From Tabrizicola_A sp964393035 (GTDB lineage: Bacteria > Pseudomonadota > Alphaproteobacteria > Rhodobacterales > Rhodobacteraceae): 64,000 nucleotides of DNA. The stretch is from positions 62,001 through 126,000 of the forward strand of contig CAYMRX010000004.1 of assembly GCA_964393035.1 (NCBI GenBank). Reading direction: 5' to 3'. Shown piece after piece: positions 56,341 to 64,000 of the stretch. Under the pieces are notes generated by a model. That model saw only the letters and a list, made by a program, of their open reading frames with translations. It did no database searches and had not been told where the DNA came from. A program made the translations under genes and the position numbers. The stretch's first letter is position 1; the number at the start of each line of letters is the position of its first letter.

Positions 56341-56799
56341 GTGCGCGCACTTGTGGAAAAATGGCTGGATTGGCCTCAGGCCTGGGCTGTCGCGGCATTG
56401 GTCGCGGTGTTGGTTCTGGCGCTGATCCCCTTGCCCTTTGGCTTTGGGGCATTTGGCCCCGGTCTGGCGCTTGGCTGTCTGGTCGTCGGGGGCTGGCTCA
56501 TCGGCAAGGCGCTGCTGCGGATGCGGGCGCTGCGCACCACCGTCAACCCGCGCGGGGCGCCTTCGGCGCTGGTGACCGACAGTGTTTTCGCCATCTCGCG
56601 CAACCCGATCTATCTCGGGGATGCGTTCTTGCTTTTGGCGGCAATCTTCTGGAGCAACACGATACTTGGGCTCTTGGTGGTTGCGGGTTTCGTCTGGGTG
56701 GTGACGGATCGCTTCATCACGGCGGAAGAAGAACGGCTGGCCGACGCTTTTGGCGACACGGCGGCGGAATGGTTCCTGCGCGTCCGGCGCTGGATCTGA
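56341..56799 (+). CDS. membrane methyltransferase-like protein (isoprenylcysteine carboxyl methyltransferase/PEMT family)
   Basis: A 152-residue membrane protein with four predicted membrane segments. The family's Arg-Asn-Pro motif is in VFAISRNPIYLGDAFLLLAA, followed by a Glu-Glu near the C-terminus (DRFITAEEERLADAFGDTAA), both typical of S-adenosylmethionine-dependent ICMT/phospholipid methyltransferase-like proteins. The GTG at 56341 has a strong AAGGAAAGG ribosome site; an upstream ATG at 56311 in the same frame is weaker. Substrate unknown. It is divergent from kynU. Confidence 0.82.
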   Translation: MRALVEKWLDWPQAWAVAALVAVLVLALIPLPFGFGAFGPGLALGCLVVGGWLIGKALLRMRALRTTVNPRGAPSALVTDSVFAISRNPIYLGDAFLLLAAIFWSNTILGLLVVAGFVWVVTDRFITAEEERLADAFGDTAAEWFLRVRRWI

Positions 56800-56848
56800 G
56801 GGACAGGAAACCGGGGCGGGAAACGCGCCCGGAAATGGGGGGAAGTTT

Positions 56849-58423
56849 GTGAGAATCGGGGCTTTGAAGGAAATCTTCGAAGGCGAGAACCGGGTGGCGA
56901 TGACGCCCGAGTCCGCGCTTCAACTGATCAAGCTGGGGCATACGGCCTGCATCGAGACGGGGGCCGGGGTGAAGGCCGGGTTCTCGGATGCGGCCTATGC
57001 GGCGGCGGGGGTGGAGGTTTTGAAAACCGCCGCTGCCGTGGTCAAGGCGGCCGATGTGCTTGTGAAGGTGCGCGGCCCCGAGGCGAAAGAGGCCAAGGCC
57101 CTGCGCGAGGGGCAGACCCTGATTTCCTTCTTCTGGCCGGCACAGAACGCCGAACTTCTGGAACTGGTGAAGGAACGCGGCGCGACCGTGGTTGCCATGG
57201 ATATGGTGCCGCGGATTTCCCGTGCGCAGAAGATGGACGCGCTGTCGTCGATGGCCAATATCGCCGGTTACCGCGCGGTGATCGAGGCCGGGAACAACTT
57301 TGGCCGCTTCTTCACGGGGCAGGTGACGGCGGCGGGCAAGGTGCCGCCTGCGAAAGTGCTGATCGTCGGGGCAGGGGTTGCGGGGCTTGCCGCCATCGGC
57401 ACCTCGACCAGCCTTGGGGCGATTACGCTGGCCTTTGACGTGCGGCCCGAAGTGGCCGAGCAGATCGAATCGATGGGCGCCGAATTCGTCTATCTCGACT
57501 TTGCCGAGGCGGCACAGGACGGGGCGGCGACGGGGGGCTATGCGGCCCCGTCTTCCCCGGAATTCCGCGAAGCGCAGTTGAAGAAATTCCGCGAACTGGC
57601 CCCGTCGGTGGATATCGTCATCACTACGGCGCTGATCCCCGGACGGCCCGCGCCGAAGCTTTGGACCGAGGATATGGTCCAGATGATGAAGCCCGGTTCG
57701 GTCATCGTTGACCTTGCGGCGGAGCGTGGCGGCAACTGTGACCTGACGGTGCCGGACCAGAAGATCGTCACCGAAAATGGCGTGACGATTGTCGGCTATA
57801 CCGATTTCCCAAGCCGGATGGCCGCACAGGCATCGACGCTTTATTCCAACAATATCCGCCATATGCTGGCCGATCTTACACCAAAGAAAGACGGTGTGAT
57901 CGCCCATAACATGGAAGATGATGTGATCCGCGGCGCGACCGTGGCGCATCAGGGCGCGATCACCTTCCCGCCGCCGCCACCAAAGATCGCGGCGATTGCG
58001 GCGCAAAAGCCGAAGGAAAAGGTCAAGGAACTGACGCCGGAAGAAAAGCGCGCGGCTGAGACGGCGGCGTTCAAGGCCGAGACGCGCAATCAGGTGACGC
58101 TTTTGGCCGTGGGCGGTGCGCTGATCCTGTTGGCGGGCCTTTTTGCGCCTGCATCGTTCATGTCGCATTTCATCGTCTTTGTGCTGGCCTGTTTTGTCGG
58201 CTTCCAGGTGATCTGGAATGTCAGCCACAGCTTGCACACGCCCTTGATGGCGGTGACCAACGCGATTTCCTCGATCATCATCCTTGGCGCGCTGATGCAG
58301 ATCGGCTCGGGCAACTGGTTGGTGGTCATCCTTGCGGCACTGTCGGTCTTCATGGCGGGGATCAACATTTTCGGGGGCTTCATGGTCACCCGGCGCATGC
58401 TCGCCATGTTCCAGAAGTCGTAA
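56849..58423 (+). CDS. pntA: proton-translocating NAD(P) transhydrogenase alpha subunit
   Basis: A 524-residue subunit. Residues 1-~380 are the NAD-binding domain I (MRIGALKEIFEGENRVAMTP, VLIVGAGVAGLAAIGTSTSL, VDLAAERGGNCDLTVPDQKI). After a charged linker (PKEKVKELTPEEKRAAETAA) come four membrane helices (~400-524). It is the single-chain alpha form. The start is GTG with GGGGGGAAG upstream. With PntB it uses the proton gradient to make NADPH from NADH, relevant to the NAD(P)H-hungry monooxygenases in the window only in a general way. The pntB gene follows after 10 bases. Confidence 0.96.
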   Translation: MRIGALKEIFEGENRVAMTPESALQLIKLGHTACIETGAGVKAGFSDAAYAAAGVEVLKTAAAVVKAADVLVKVRGPEAKEAKALREGQTLISFFWPAQNAELLELVKERGATVVAMDMVPRISRAQKMDALSSMANIAGYRAVIEAGNNFGRFFTGQVTAAGKVPPAKVLIVGAGVAGLAAIGTSTSLGAITLAFDVRPEVAEQIESMGAEFVYLDFAEAAQDGAATGGYAAPSSPEFREAQLKKFRELAPSVDIVITTALIPGRPAPKLWTEDMVQMMKPGSVIVDLAAERGGNCDLTVPDQKIVTENGVTIVGYTDFPSRMAAQASTLYSNNIRHMLADLTPKKDGVIAHNMEDDVIRGATVAHQGAITFPPPPPKIAAIAAQKPKEKVKELTPEEKRAAETAAFKAETRNQVTLLAVGGALILLAGLFAPASFMSHFIVFVLACFVGFQVIWNVSHSLHTPLMAVTNAISSIIILGALMQIGSGNWLVVILAALSVFMAGINIFGGFMVTRRMLAMFQKS

Positions 58424-58433
58424 GGAGGCCGAA

Positions 58434-59879
58434 ATGGAATACGGATTTACCACGGCGGCCTATGTGGTTGCGGCTGTTCTGTTCATCCTGTCGCTGGGGG
58501 GCCTTTCGGGGCAGGAAAGCGCCAAGCGCGCGGTCTGGTATGGCATTGCCGGGATGGCCTTGGCCGTTGTGGCGACGATCTATGGGCCGGGCGCGGGCAA
58601 TTGGTTGATTTCGCTGGTCATGATCGTTGTTGGCGGTGCGATTGGCTGGGTTGTGGCGCAGCGCGTGCAGATGACGGAAATGCCGCAACTTGTGGCGGCG
58701 ATGCATAGCCTTGTCGGTCTGGCGGCGGTGTTCATCGGCTATAACACCGAGATTGAAATGGCCGGGATCGCCGCCTTGCAGGCGGCGGGCGATGGCGATG
58801 CGCTGAACGCGCTTTCGGGTTTTGCCCATAAGATCGCAGAGAAATCGGCCAGCGAAATCGCGGTCTTGAAGGTGGAAACCTTCCTTGGCGTCTTTATCGG
58901 GGCGGTGACCTTCACGGGTTCGGTGATTGCCTATGGCAAGCTCGCCGGCAAGGTGGACGGCAAGGCGAAAAAGCTGCCGGGCGGGCATGTATTGAATGCG
59001 ACGGCGGCGCTGCTGTCGCTGGTTCTCTTGGTGATGTATTTCAACGGCGCGGGCACTTGGGCCTTGGTCGTGATGACGATTGCCGCCTTCTTCATCGGCT
59101 ATCACCTCATCATGGGGATCGGCGGCGCGGATATGCCGGTCGTGGTGTCCATGCTGAACAGCTATTCCGGCTGGGCGGCGGCGGCGATTGGCTTTTCGTT
59201 GTCGAATGACCTGCTGATCGTGGTGGGCGCCTTGGTGGGGTCCTCGGGTGCGATCCTGTCCTACATCATGTGCAAGGCGATGAACCGCTCGTTCATCAGC
59301 GTCATCCTTGGCGGTTTCGGTGGCACCACCGGCCCTGCCATGGAAGTCACGGGCGAGCAGATTGCCATCGACACCGAAGGCGTGGCGGCGGCGCTGAATG
59401 ATGCCGAAAGCATCATCATCATTCCGGGTTACGGCATGGCGGTGGCGCAGGCGCAGCAATCGGTCAGCGAGTTGACCCGCAAGCTGCGCGCCAAGGGCAA
59501 GGAGGTGCGCTTTGCCATCCACCCGGTGGCGGGCCGTCTGCCGGGCCACATGAACGTGCTTTTGGCCGAGGCCAAGGTGCCTTATGACATCGTTCTGGAA
59601 ATGGACGAGATCAACGAGGACTTCCCGTCCACCGACGTGGCCATCGTGATCGGCTCGAACGACATCGTGAACCCGGCGGCACAGGAAGACCCGAACTCGC
59701 CCATCGCGGGCATGCCGGTTCTGGAATGCTGGAAGGCGAAACAGGTTTTCGTATCGAAGCGCGGCCAAGGTACGGGCTATTCGGGGATCGAGAATCCGCT
59801 GTTCTACAAGGACAACACCCGGATGTTCTATGGCGATGCCAAGAAGTCGCTGGATGCGCTGTTGCCGATGATCGACTAA
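58434..59879 (+). CDS. pntB: NAD(P) transhydrogenase beta subunit
   Basis: A 481-residue inner-membrane subunit: about nine membrane helices over residues 1-~265, including the proton-channel region MPQLVAAMHSLVGLAAVFIG, then the NADP-binding domain III with IIIIPGYGMAVAQAQQSVSE, FAIHPVAGRLPGHMNVLLAE and VAIVIGSNDIVNPAAQEDPN. The ATG at 58434 has AAGGAGG upstream. It ends before a good hairpin terminator. Confidence 0.96.
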   Translation: MEYGFTTAAYVVAAVLFILSLGGLSGQESAKRAVWYGIAGMALAVVATIYGPGAGNWLISLVMIVVGGAIGWVVAQRVQMTEMPQLVAAMHSLVGLAAVFIGYNTEIEMAGIAALQAAGDGDALNALSGFAHKIAEKSASEIAVLKVETFLGVFIGAVTFTGSVIAYGKLAGKVDGKAKKLPGGHVLNATAALLSLVLLVMYFNGAGTWALVVMTIAAFFIGYHLIMGIGGADMPVVVSMLNSYSGWAAAAIGFSLSNDLLIVVGALVGSSGAILSYIMCKAMNRSFISVILGGFGGTTGPAMEVTGEQIAIDTEGVAAALNDAESIIIIPGYGMAVAQAQQSVSELTRKLRAKGKEVRFAIHPVAGRLPGHMNVLLAEAKVPYDIVLEMDEINEDFPSTDVAIVIGSNDIVNPAAQEDPNSPIAGMPVLECWKAKQVFVSKRGQGTGYSGIENPLFYKDNTRMFYGDAKKSLDALLPMID

Positions 59880-59935
59880 GCAGGCGGCGTTCGCGGTTTG
59901 CGGGCTAAACGCAAGCCTAAAGCCCAGCTTACAGG

Positions 59936-59962
59936 AAAGGCCCCGGTCACGCCGGGGCCTTT
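59936..59962 (+). terminator. rho-independent terminator of pntAB
   Basis: AAAGGCCCCGG and CCGGGGCCTTT arms around a five-base loop, with a T-rich stretch (GCATTTTTG) after it. Confidence 0.85.
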
Positions 59963-60067
59963 GCATTTTTGCAACAGGTCGGGGGCATGCCCGGGTATGC
60001 CGCATTGGGGCTGGAAATCAGCGGGCTGGCGGGGGCAAATCGCGGGAAACGCCGAAGGCTTAAGACC

Positions 60068-61345
60068 ATGATCCCAGACCACCCCCTGCGCTATGCCACT
60101 GTGAACGAGCTGCACGCCCGGCCTTTTCCATTGCTGCGCGCGCCCTGCATGGCGGCCTATGTCGCGATCAAGGAACCGATTGAGGCGGCGAACCGCGACC
60201 GGGGGGCGGACCGGGCGCATCTTGTGGCGCTTCTGGATCGGCACGGTGCGGCGCATCCGCAGCCCGAGGCCACCCATTTCGCCGGGGAAATCGGGCGGTC
60301 GAGCCTGAAATGGGAAAGCCATACCGAGTTCGTCACCTATTCGGCCTTTACCCCCGGCCTGTCAGCCCGGCCCTTTGACCCGATGGAGGCCGATGTGTTT
60401 CCGGCCGATTGGCTGGAACATGCACCGGGCACGCGGCTGACCTCGATCCTGATCCGGGTTGAGATTTTGCCGCAGGACGAGGCGGCCATGTTGGCCCAGC
60501 TTGACCAGTGGTTCGTGGCCGAAAGCCTTGCCGTGGCCCGCGTGGTGGATGGGGCGGCGGTGGTGGCGGGGGATTTCCGCATAGACCCTGCCGGCCACAT
60601 GCGCTTTGCCGTCTTTGTGCGGCCGGGCACCGGCAGCCGGCGGGTAGGGCGCATCGTGCAGCGACTGTGCGAGATTGAAACCTACCGCGCCATGTCGATG
60701 CTGGGTCTGATGCGTTCACGCCAGTTGACGGGGCAACTCAACGCGCTGGACCCAAGGCTGGCGGCGCTGGTCGGCGCGATGGACGCCACCGAACCGTCGC
60801 CCGAAACTGCGCTGCATAACCTCTTGGCGATTTCGGCAGAGTTGGAAAGCCTTGCGGTGAAGTTCTCGTTCCGCTTTGGCGCGACGGCGGCCTATGAGGC
60901 GATCTTGAACCAGCGCGTGCAGGTCTTGCGCGAGGAGCGCGTGGCGGGTCGGCAAAGCTTTGGCGAGTTCATGATGCGCCGCTATGATCCGGCGATGCGC
61001 ACGGTGAAATCGGCGGAAAAGCGGCTAAAAGAGATGGCCGACCGGGCGGAGCGGGCGGCGGAATTGCTGCGAACGCGGGTGGATGTGGAACGCTCGGCCC
61101 AGAACCAGCGGCTATTGGAAAGCATGGACCGCCGCGCCGATCTGGCCTTGCGGTTGCAACACACGGTCGAAGGCCTGTCGGTGGTGGCGATCAGCTATTA
61201 CGCGGTCAGCCTTGCGGGCTATCTTGGCTATCCTGTCGCCAAGGCGGCAGGGATCAGCAAGGAGATGCTGACGGCGGGGCTGGTGGTGCCCGTGATCGCG
61301 GCCGTCTGGCTGATGGTGCGGCGCATCCGCAAGGCGATGCACTGA
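60068..61345 (+). CDS. DUF3422 family membrane protein
   Basis: A 425-residue protein that starts MIPDHPLRYATVNELHARPF. Most of it is soluble, with a coiled-coil-like stretch around residues 315-370 (TVKSAEKRLKEMADRAERAA), and two membrane helices near the C-terminus (VEGLSVVAISYYAVSLAGYL and GLVVPVIAAVWLMVRRIRKA). This is the DUF3422 arrangement, reminiscent of CorA-like membrane ends, but function is unknown. A longer in-frame start at 59969 lies inside the pntB terminator region and is rejected. It converges with a permease gene. Confidence 0.88.
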   Translation: MIPDHPLRYATVNELHARPFPLLRAPCMAAYVAIKEPIEAANRDRGADRAHLVALLDRHGAAHPQPEATHFAGEIGRSSLKWESHTEFVTYSAFTPGLSARPFDPMEADVFPADWLEHAPGTRLTSILIRVEILPQDEAAMLAQLDQWFVAESLAVARVVDGAAVVAGDFRIDPAGHMRFAVFVRPGTGSRRVGRIVQRLCEIETYRAMSMLGLMRSRQLTGQLNALDPRLAALVGAMDATEPSPETALHNLLAISAELESLAVKFSFRFGATAAYEAILNQRVQVLREERVAGRQSFGEFMMRRYDPAMRTVKSAEKRLKEMADRAERAAELLRTRVDVERSAQNQRLLESMDRRADLALRLQHTVEGLSVVAISYYAVSLAGYLGYPVAKAAGISKEMLTAGLVVPVIAAVWLMVRRIRKAMH

Positions 61346-61347
61346 CG

Positions 61348-61368
61348 CGATTTTTCGTCGAAAAATCG
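61348..61368. terminator. symmetric hairpin between convergent genes
   Basis: CGATTTTTCG and CGAAAAATCG arms around a single T give a perfect dyad. T and A runs inside the arms suit termination on both strands, at the stops 61345 (+) and 61383 (-). Confidence 0.7.
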
Positions 61369-61382
61369 GCTGCGGCGGGCGA

Positions 61383-62288
61383 TTAACGCCCGCGCGCTTT
61401 GGGGTCGAGCGCGTCGCGCAGGCCATCGCCGATGTAGTTCACCGACAGCACCGTCAGCGAGATCGCCAGTCCCGGCCAGATCACCCGTTCGGGGTAAAGC
61501 TGCATGTATTGCAGCCCATCGAACAAGAGCCGCCCCCATGTCGGGAAATCCGGCGGAAAGCCAAGGCCAAGGAAGGACAGCACGGATTCGGTGATGATCG
61601 CCTCGGCAATGCCCAGCGTGGCGGCCACCATGACCGGGGACACGACATTGGGCAGGATATGGCGCAGGATGATCCGGCGCGGGGGCGCGCCGATGGAGCG
61701 GGCGGCCAGCACATATTCGCGCTCTTTCAGCGCCAGCACCTCGCCGCGCACGATGCGGGCGGCGTGCATCCAACTGGTCACCCCGATGGCAAAGACGATC
61801 AGGATGAACGCCCCGAGTTCCGGCCCGACGATCCCGGCAATCCTGTCACGGAACAGCATGACAAGGACGAGGAGCAGCGGGATCAGCGGCAGGGCAAGGA
61901 ACATGTCGGTCAGCCGCATCAACGGCCCGTCAAGCCGTTTGAAATAACCTGCCAGAACGCCGATGAAGGTGCCGACGAAGATGGCGATCATCATCGCGAT
62001 GAAGCCGACCGCCAAAGACACCCGACCGGCCGACATCATGCGGTCGAGCATGTCGCGACCAAGCTGGTCGGTTCCCAGCGGAAAGCGCAGGGAAGGCGGC
62101 TTGTTCTTCACCTTCAGCGCCTCGGAGACTTTCAGCGTTTCGGCCTGCCACAGATAGGGGCCAAGCAGCACGAAGGCGACAAGGAAGGCCAGAACGCACA
62201 GGCCAAAGACCGCGCCCTTGTGCTGGCGGAACTGACGCCAGATGGCGGCAAGCTGGCTTTCGGGCTTGTCGAGGGTCGTGTCAGTCAT
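61383..62288 (-). CDS. peptide-type ABC transporter permease (OppC/DppC type)
   Basis: A 301-residue inner-membrane permease with six predicted segments. Landmarks are SLRFPLGTDQLGRDMLDRMM, MRLTDMFLALPLIPLLLVLV, the coupling loop EVLALKEREYVLAARSIGAP and the end SVNYIGDGLRDALDPKARGR. Overlaps the OppB-type gene by eight bases. No ATPase genes follow: the operon ends here at a hairpin. Confidence 0.92.
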   Translation of the reverse strand: MTDTTLDKPESQLAAIWRQFRQHKGAVFGLCVLAFLVAFVLLGPYLWQAETLKVSEALKVKNKPPSLRFPLGTDQLGRDMLDRMMSAGRVSLAVGFIAMMIAIFVGTFIGVLAGYFKRLDGPLMRLTDMFLALPLIPLLLVLVMLFRDRIAGIVGPELGAFILIVFAIGVTSWMHAARIVRGEVLALKEREYVLAARSIGAPPRRIILRHILPNVVSPVMVAATLGIAEAIITESVLSFLGLGFPPDFPTWGRLLFDGLQYMQLYPERVIWPGLAISLTVLSVNYIGDGLRDALDPKARGR

Positions 62289-63288
62289 AGCGAATCCTCG
62301 GGTCAAGCAGGCCGTAAAGCACATCGGCAATCAGGTTGAAGGTGACGATCAGGATGGCGAAGATGAAGGCCAGCGTTTGCACCATCGGCAGATCATTGCC
62401 ATGGATGGCCCCGATCAGCGCCGCCCCGATGCCATTCACGCCAAAAAGGTTTTCGGTGATGATCGCGCCGCCAAAGATCGACGGGATGCCAAGGGCGATG
62501 ACGGTGACGACCGGGATCAGCGAGTTGCGCAGCACATGTTTCAACACCACCGTGCGTTCCGACATCCCCTTGGCGCGGGCGGTGCGCACGTAATCCTGCT
62601 TCATGTTTTCCAGCATGGAGGAGCGCATGTAGCGGCTGATCGCGGCGGCATTGGCCAGACCCAGCACCATCACCGGCATGGCCATTTGGCGCAGTTGTTT
62701 CAGGAAACTTGGCCAATCCGTCACCTCCAGCGTGGTGTCGTATTTGGTCGGGAACCAGCCCAGCCAGACGCCGAAAACGATGATGAAGATGGTTCCGGAA
62801 AAGAAGGTCGGCACCGAAAAGCCGACCATGGCGAACATGGTGCCGAACTGGTCAAACAGCGAATATTGCTTGTAGGCCGAATAGATGCCGATCGGCAGGG
62901 CGATCAGCACGCCCACCAGGTAGGCGGTGCCGATCACGGTCAGCGTTTGCGGCAGGCGTTCGGCAATCAGCGGGAAAACCGCGCTGCGGGTTTGATAGCT
63001 GATGATGCGTTGCAGGCCGTCGGCATGGGCCGTGCCAAAGATCGCGTCAAAGCCGTTCAGCGGCTCTACCCAGAAAAACTGTTTCAGCCACAAGAGATAG
63101 CGCACATGCAGCGGTTCATTGACGCCCAAGGCCTCAAGGATCTTGGCGCGCACTTCGGGCGGCACGGTCAGCGGGATCTCGGATGCGGGCGAGCCGGGGG
63201 CAAGATCGACCAGCAGGAAGATGACAAGACTGATCAGCAAAAGCGTCGGGATGGCCAGAAGTAGCCGTCTCAGCGTGTAGGTGAGCAT
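62281..63288 (-). CDS. peptide-type ABC transporter permease (OppB/DppB type)
   Basis: A 335-residue inner-membrane permease. It starts MLTYTLRRLLLAIPTLLLIS with LLVDLAPGSPASEIPLTVPP, has the loop MKQDYVRTARAKGMSERTVV and ends VLYGLLDPRIRYD. There is a larger periplasmic insert around residues 65-95 (FWVEPLNGFDAIFGTAHADG) than in the paralogue at 16599. It is cotranscribed with the binding-protein gene upstream. Confidence 0.92.
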   Translation of the reverse strand: MLTYTLRRLLLAIPTLLLISLVIFLLVDLAPGSPASEIPLTVPPEVRAKILEALGVNEPLHVRYLLWLKQFFWVEPLNGFDAIFGTAHADGLQRIISYQTRSAVFPLIAERLPQTLTVIGTAYLVGVLIALPIGIYSAYKQYSLFDQFGTMFAMVGFSVPTFFSGTIFIIVFGVWLGWFPTKYDTTLEVTDWPSFLKQLRQMAMPVMVLGLANAAAISRYMRSSMLENMKQDYVRTARAKGMSERTVVLKHVLRNSLIPVVTVIALGIPSIFGGAIITENLFGVNGIGAALIGAIHGNDLPMVQTLAFIFAILIVTFNLIADVLYGLLDPRIRYD

Positions 63289-63372
63289 GGGGCGGGGTGC
63301 CTTTGGTCAGCAGTCTGTGAAAAGGAGGGTTGGGGGCAGGCCGGACAAGGCCCACCCCCGGGGATCGTCAGA

Positions 63373-64000
63373 TCACTTCACGCGGAACCAGTTTTCTGCG
63401 TTCCACATCTCGGTGTCCCAGGTGTTTAGCACCACGCCGCCCAAGGTGACGGAGGCTGCCGACAGACGGCCACGATCAACCAGCGGCACCACGGTCATGG
63501 TGTCTTTGGTCAACATGCCGTTCATCGTCTTGGCCAGTTCGGAGCGCTTGGCCAGATCGGCGGTGGCGGCCATTTCCTTGACCAGCGTGTCATAGGCCGG
63601 GTCGCAGTAACGGTTGATGTTTTCACCCTGCCACTGGTTGTCCGGGCCCGGGATCTTGTCGCACATGTATTGCGCCAGATAGGGTTCCGGATCGGTGCCG
63701 TCGAAGTTGTTGGCATACATTTCAACGTCGGCATAGAATTTCTGGAAGGTGTCGGGCGAACCCGCATCGCCGCCGAAGAACACGGAGGCGTCGATGTTTT
63801 TCAATTCGACCGAGACGCCGATTTCTTCCCACCAGCCCTTGACCAGCGCCTGGAAGTCCTGACGGACCGGGTTGGTCGAGGTCTGATAGAGAAGGTGCAG
63901 CTTCTTGCCATCCTTCTCGCGCACGCCATCGGCGCCCGCGACCCAGCCGGCTTCTTCCAGAAGGGCCTTGGCGCCTTCGATGTCTTGCGTCAGACAGCCG
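63373..64000 (-). CDS. peptide-type ABC transporter substrate-binding protein, partial (C-terminal 208 codons)
   Basis: The minus-strand frame is open to the right edge, so the N-terminus is outside the window. The visible part carries DIEGAKALLEEAGWVAGADG, KLHLLYQTSTNPVRQDFQAL and FDGTDPEPYLAQYMCDKIPG, typical of the C-terminal lobe of SBP family 5 binding proteins, and ends ENWFRVK. It lies 84 bases upstream of the permease genes and belongs to the same importer. Confidence 0.9.
   Translation of the reverse strand, partial: GCLTQDIEGAKALLEEAGWVAGADGVREKDGKKLHLLYQTSTNPVRQDFQALVKGWWEEIGVSVELKNIDASVFFGGDAGSPDTFQKFYADVEMYANNFDGTDPEPYLAQYMCDKIPGPDNQWQGENINRYCDPAYDTLVKEMAATADLAKRSELAKTMNGMLTKDTMTVVPLVDRGRLSAASVTLGGVVLNTWDTEMWNAENWFRVK

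Overview
The window is a gene-dense, GC-rich stretch of chromosome from an alphaproteobacterium, most likely of the Rhodobacterales (Rhodobacteraceae/Paracoccaceae). The grounds are general protein character, codon use, a pcm-tolC pair, an efp gene opposite a small conserved roseobacter-type protein, split histidine genes, and GC-rich dispersed intergenic repeats. The genus cannot be read from the sequence. I see no insertion sequence, prophage, integrase, CRISPR array or rRNA. No gene-free gap exceeds about 260 bases.

Layout. 1-5.8 kb: a truncated RTX-type protein, a divergent Lrp regulator/LysE exporter pair, a glycosyltransferase-like protein, DDAH, tRNA-Tyr(GUA), rlmB and a CoA-binding protein. 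5.8-11.1 kb: histidine genes hisB-hisH and hisA-hisF-hisE on the minus strand, separated by three plus-strand genes (DUF2147, EamA transporter, solitary Ada zinc domain). 11.2-14 kb: phosphomannomutase, ribokinase and FucU/RbsD mutarotase.

14-27.6 kb holds two divergent transcription units. The leftward unit is a FAD oxidoreductase followed by a complete peptide-type ABC importer. The rightward unit is an isatin hydrolase/cyclase-family enzyme, a second paralogous FAD oxidoreductase, a MarR regulator and a two-gene indolepyruvate:ferredoxin-oxidoreductase-like 2-oxoacid oxidoreductase. 27.7-40.6 kb holds a flavin monooxygenase, a winged-helix regulator and two divergent operons. The minus operon is enoyl-CoA hydratase, 3-hydroxyacyl-CoA dehydrogenase and a kynureninase-like PLP enzyme. 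The plus operon is a fused 2-aminobenzoyl-CoA (salicylyl-CoA type) monooxygenase/reductase, SDR, MarR, enoyl-CoA hydratase, acyl-CoA dehydrogenase, thioesterase, Rid protein and aryl-CoA ligase. This is the gene content of aerobic CoA-dependent anthranilate degradation.

40.8-53.8 kb is mostly housekeeping: pcm-like, tolC, a PopZ-like protein, efp, ygfZ, an ABC exporter, a class V aminotransferase with a transporter, PuuD-like, a frameshifted DUF3291 gene, a lyxose isomerase family protein and a lipoprotein L,D-transpeptidase. 53.9-56.1 kb carries kynA and kynU, which turn tryptophan into anthranilate. 56.3-64 kb has a membrane methyltransferase-like protein, pntAB, DUF3422 and part of a second peptide ABC importer.

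How it fits together. A 20-bp near-palindrome upstream of kynU (56205-56224) is nearly identical, at 18 of 20 positions, to one in the divergent promoter of the anthraniloyl-CoA operons (32601-32620). This links tryptophan-to-anthranilate genes to the downstream pathway over 23 kb. I further infer that the 20-27 kb module feeds the same intermediate: isatin hydrolysis to 2-aminophenylglyoxylate, then oxidative decarboxylation by the 2-oxoacid oxidoreductase to 2-aminobenzoyl-CoA. That route is a hypothesis, not a demonstrated pathway.
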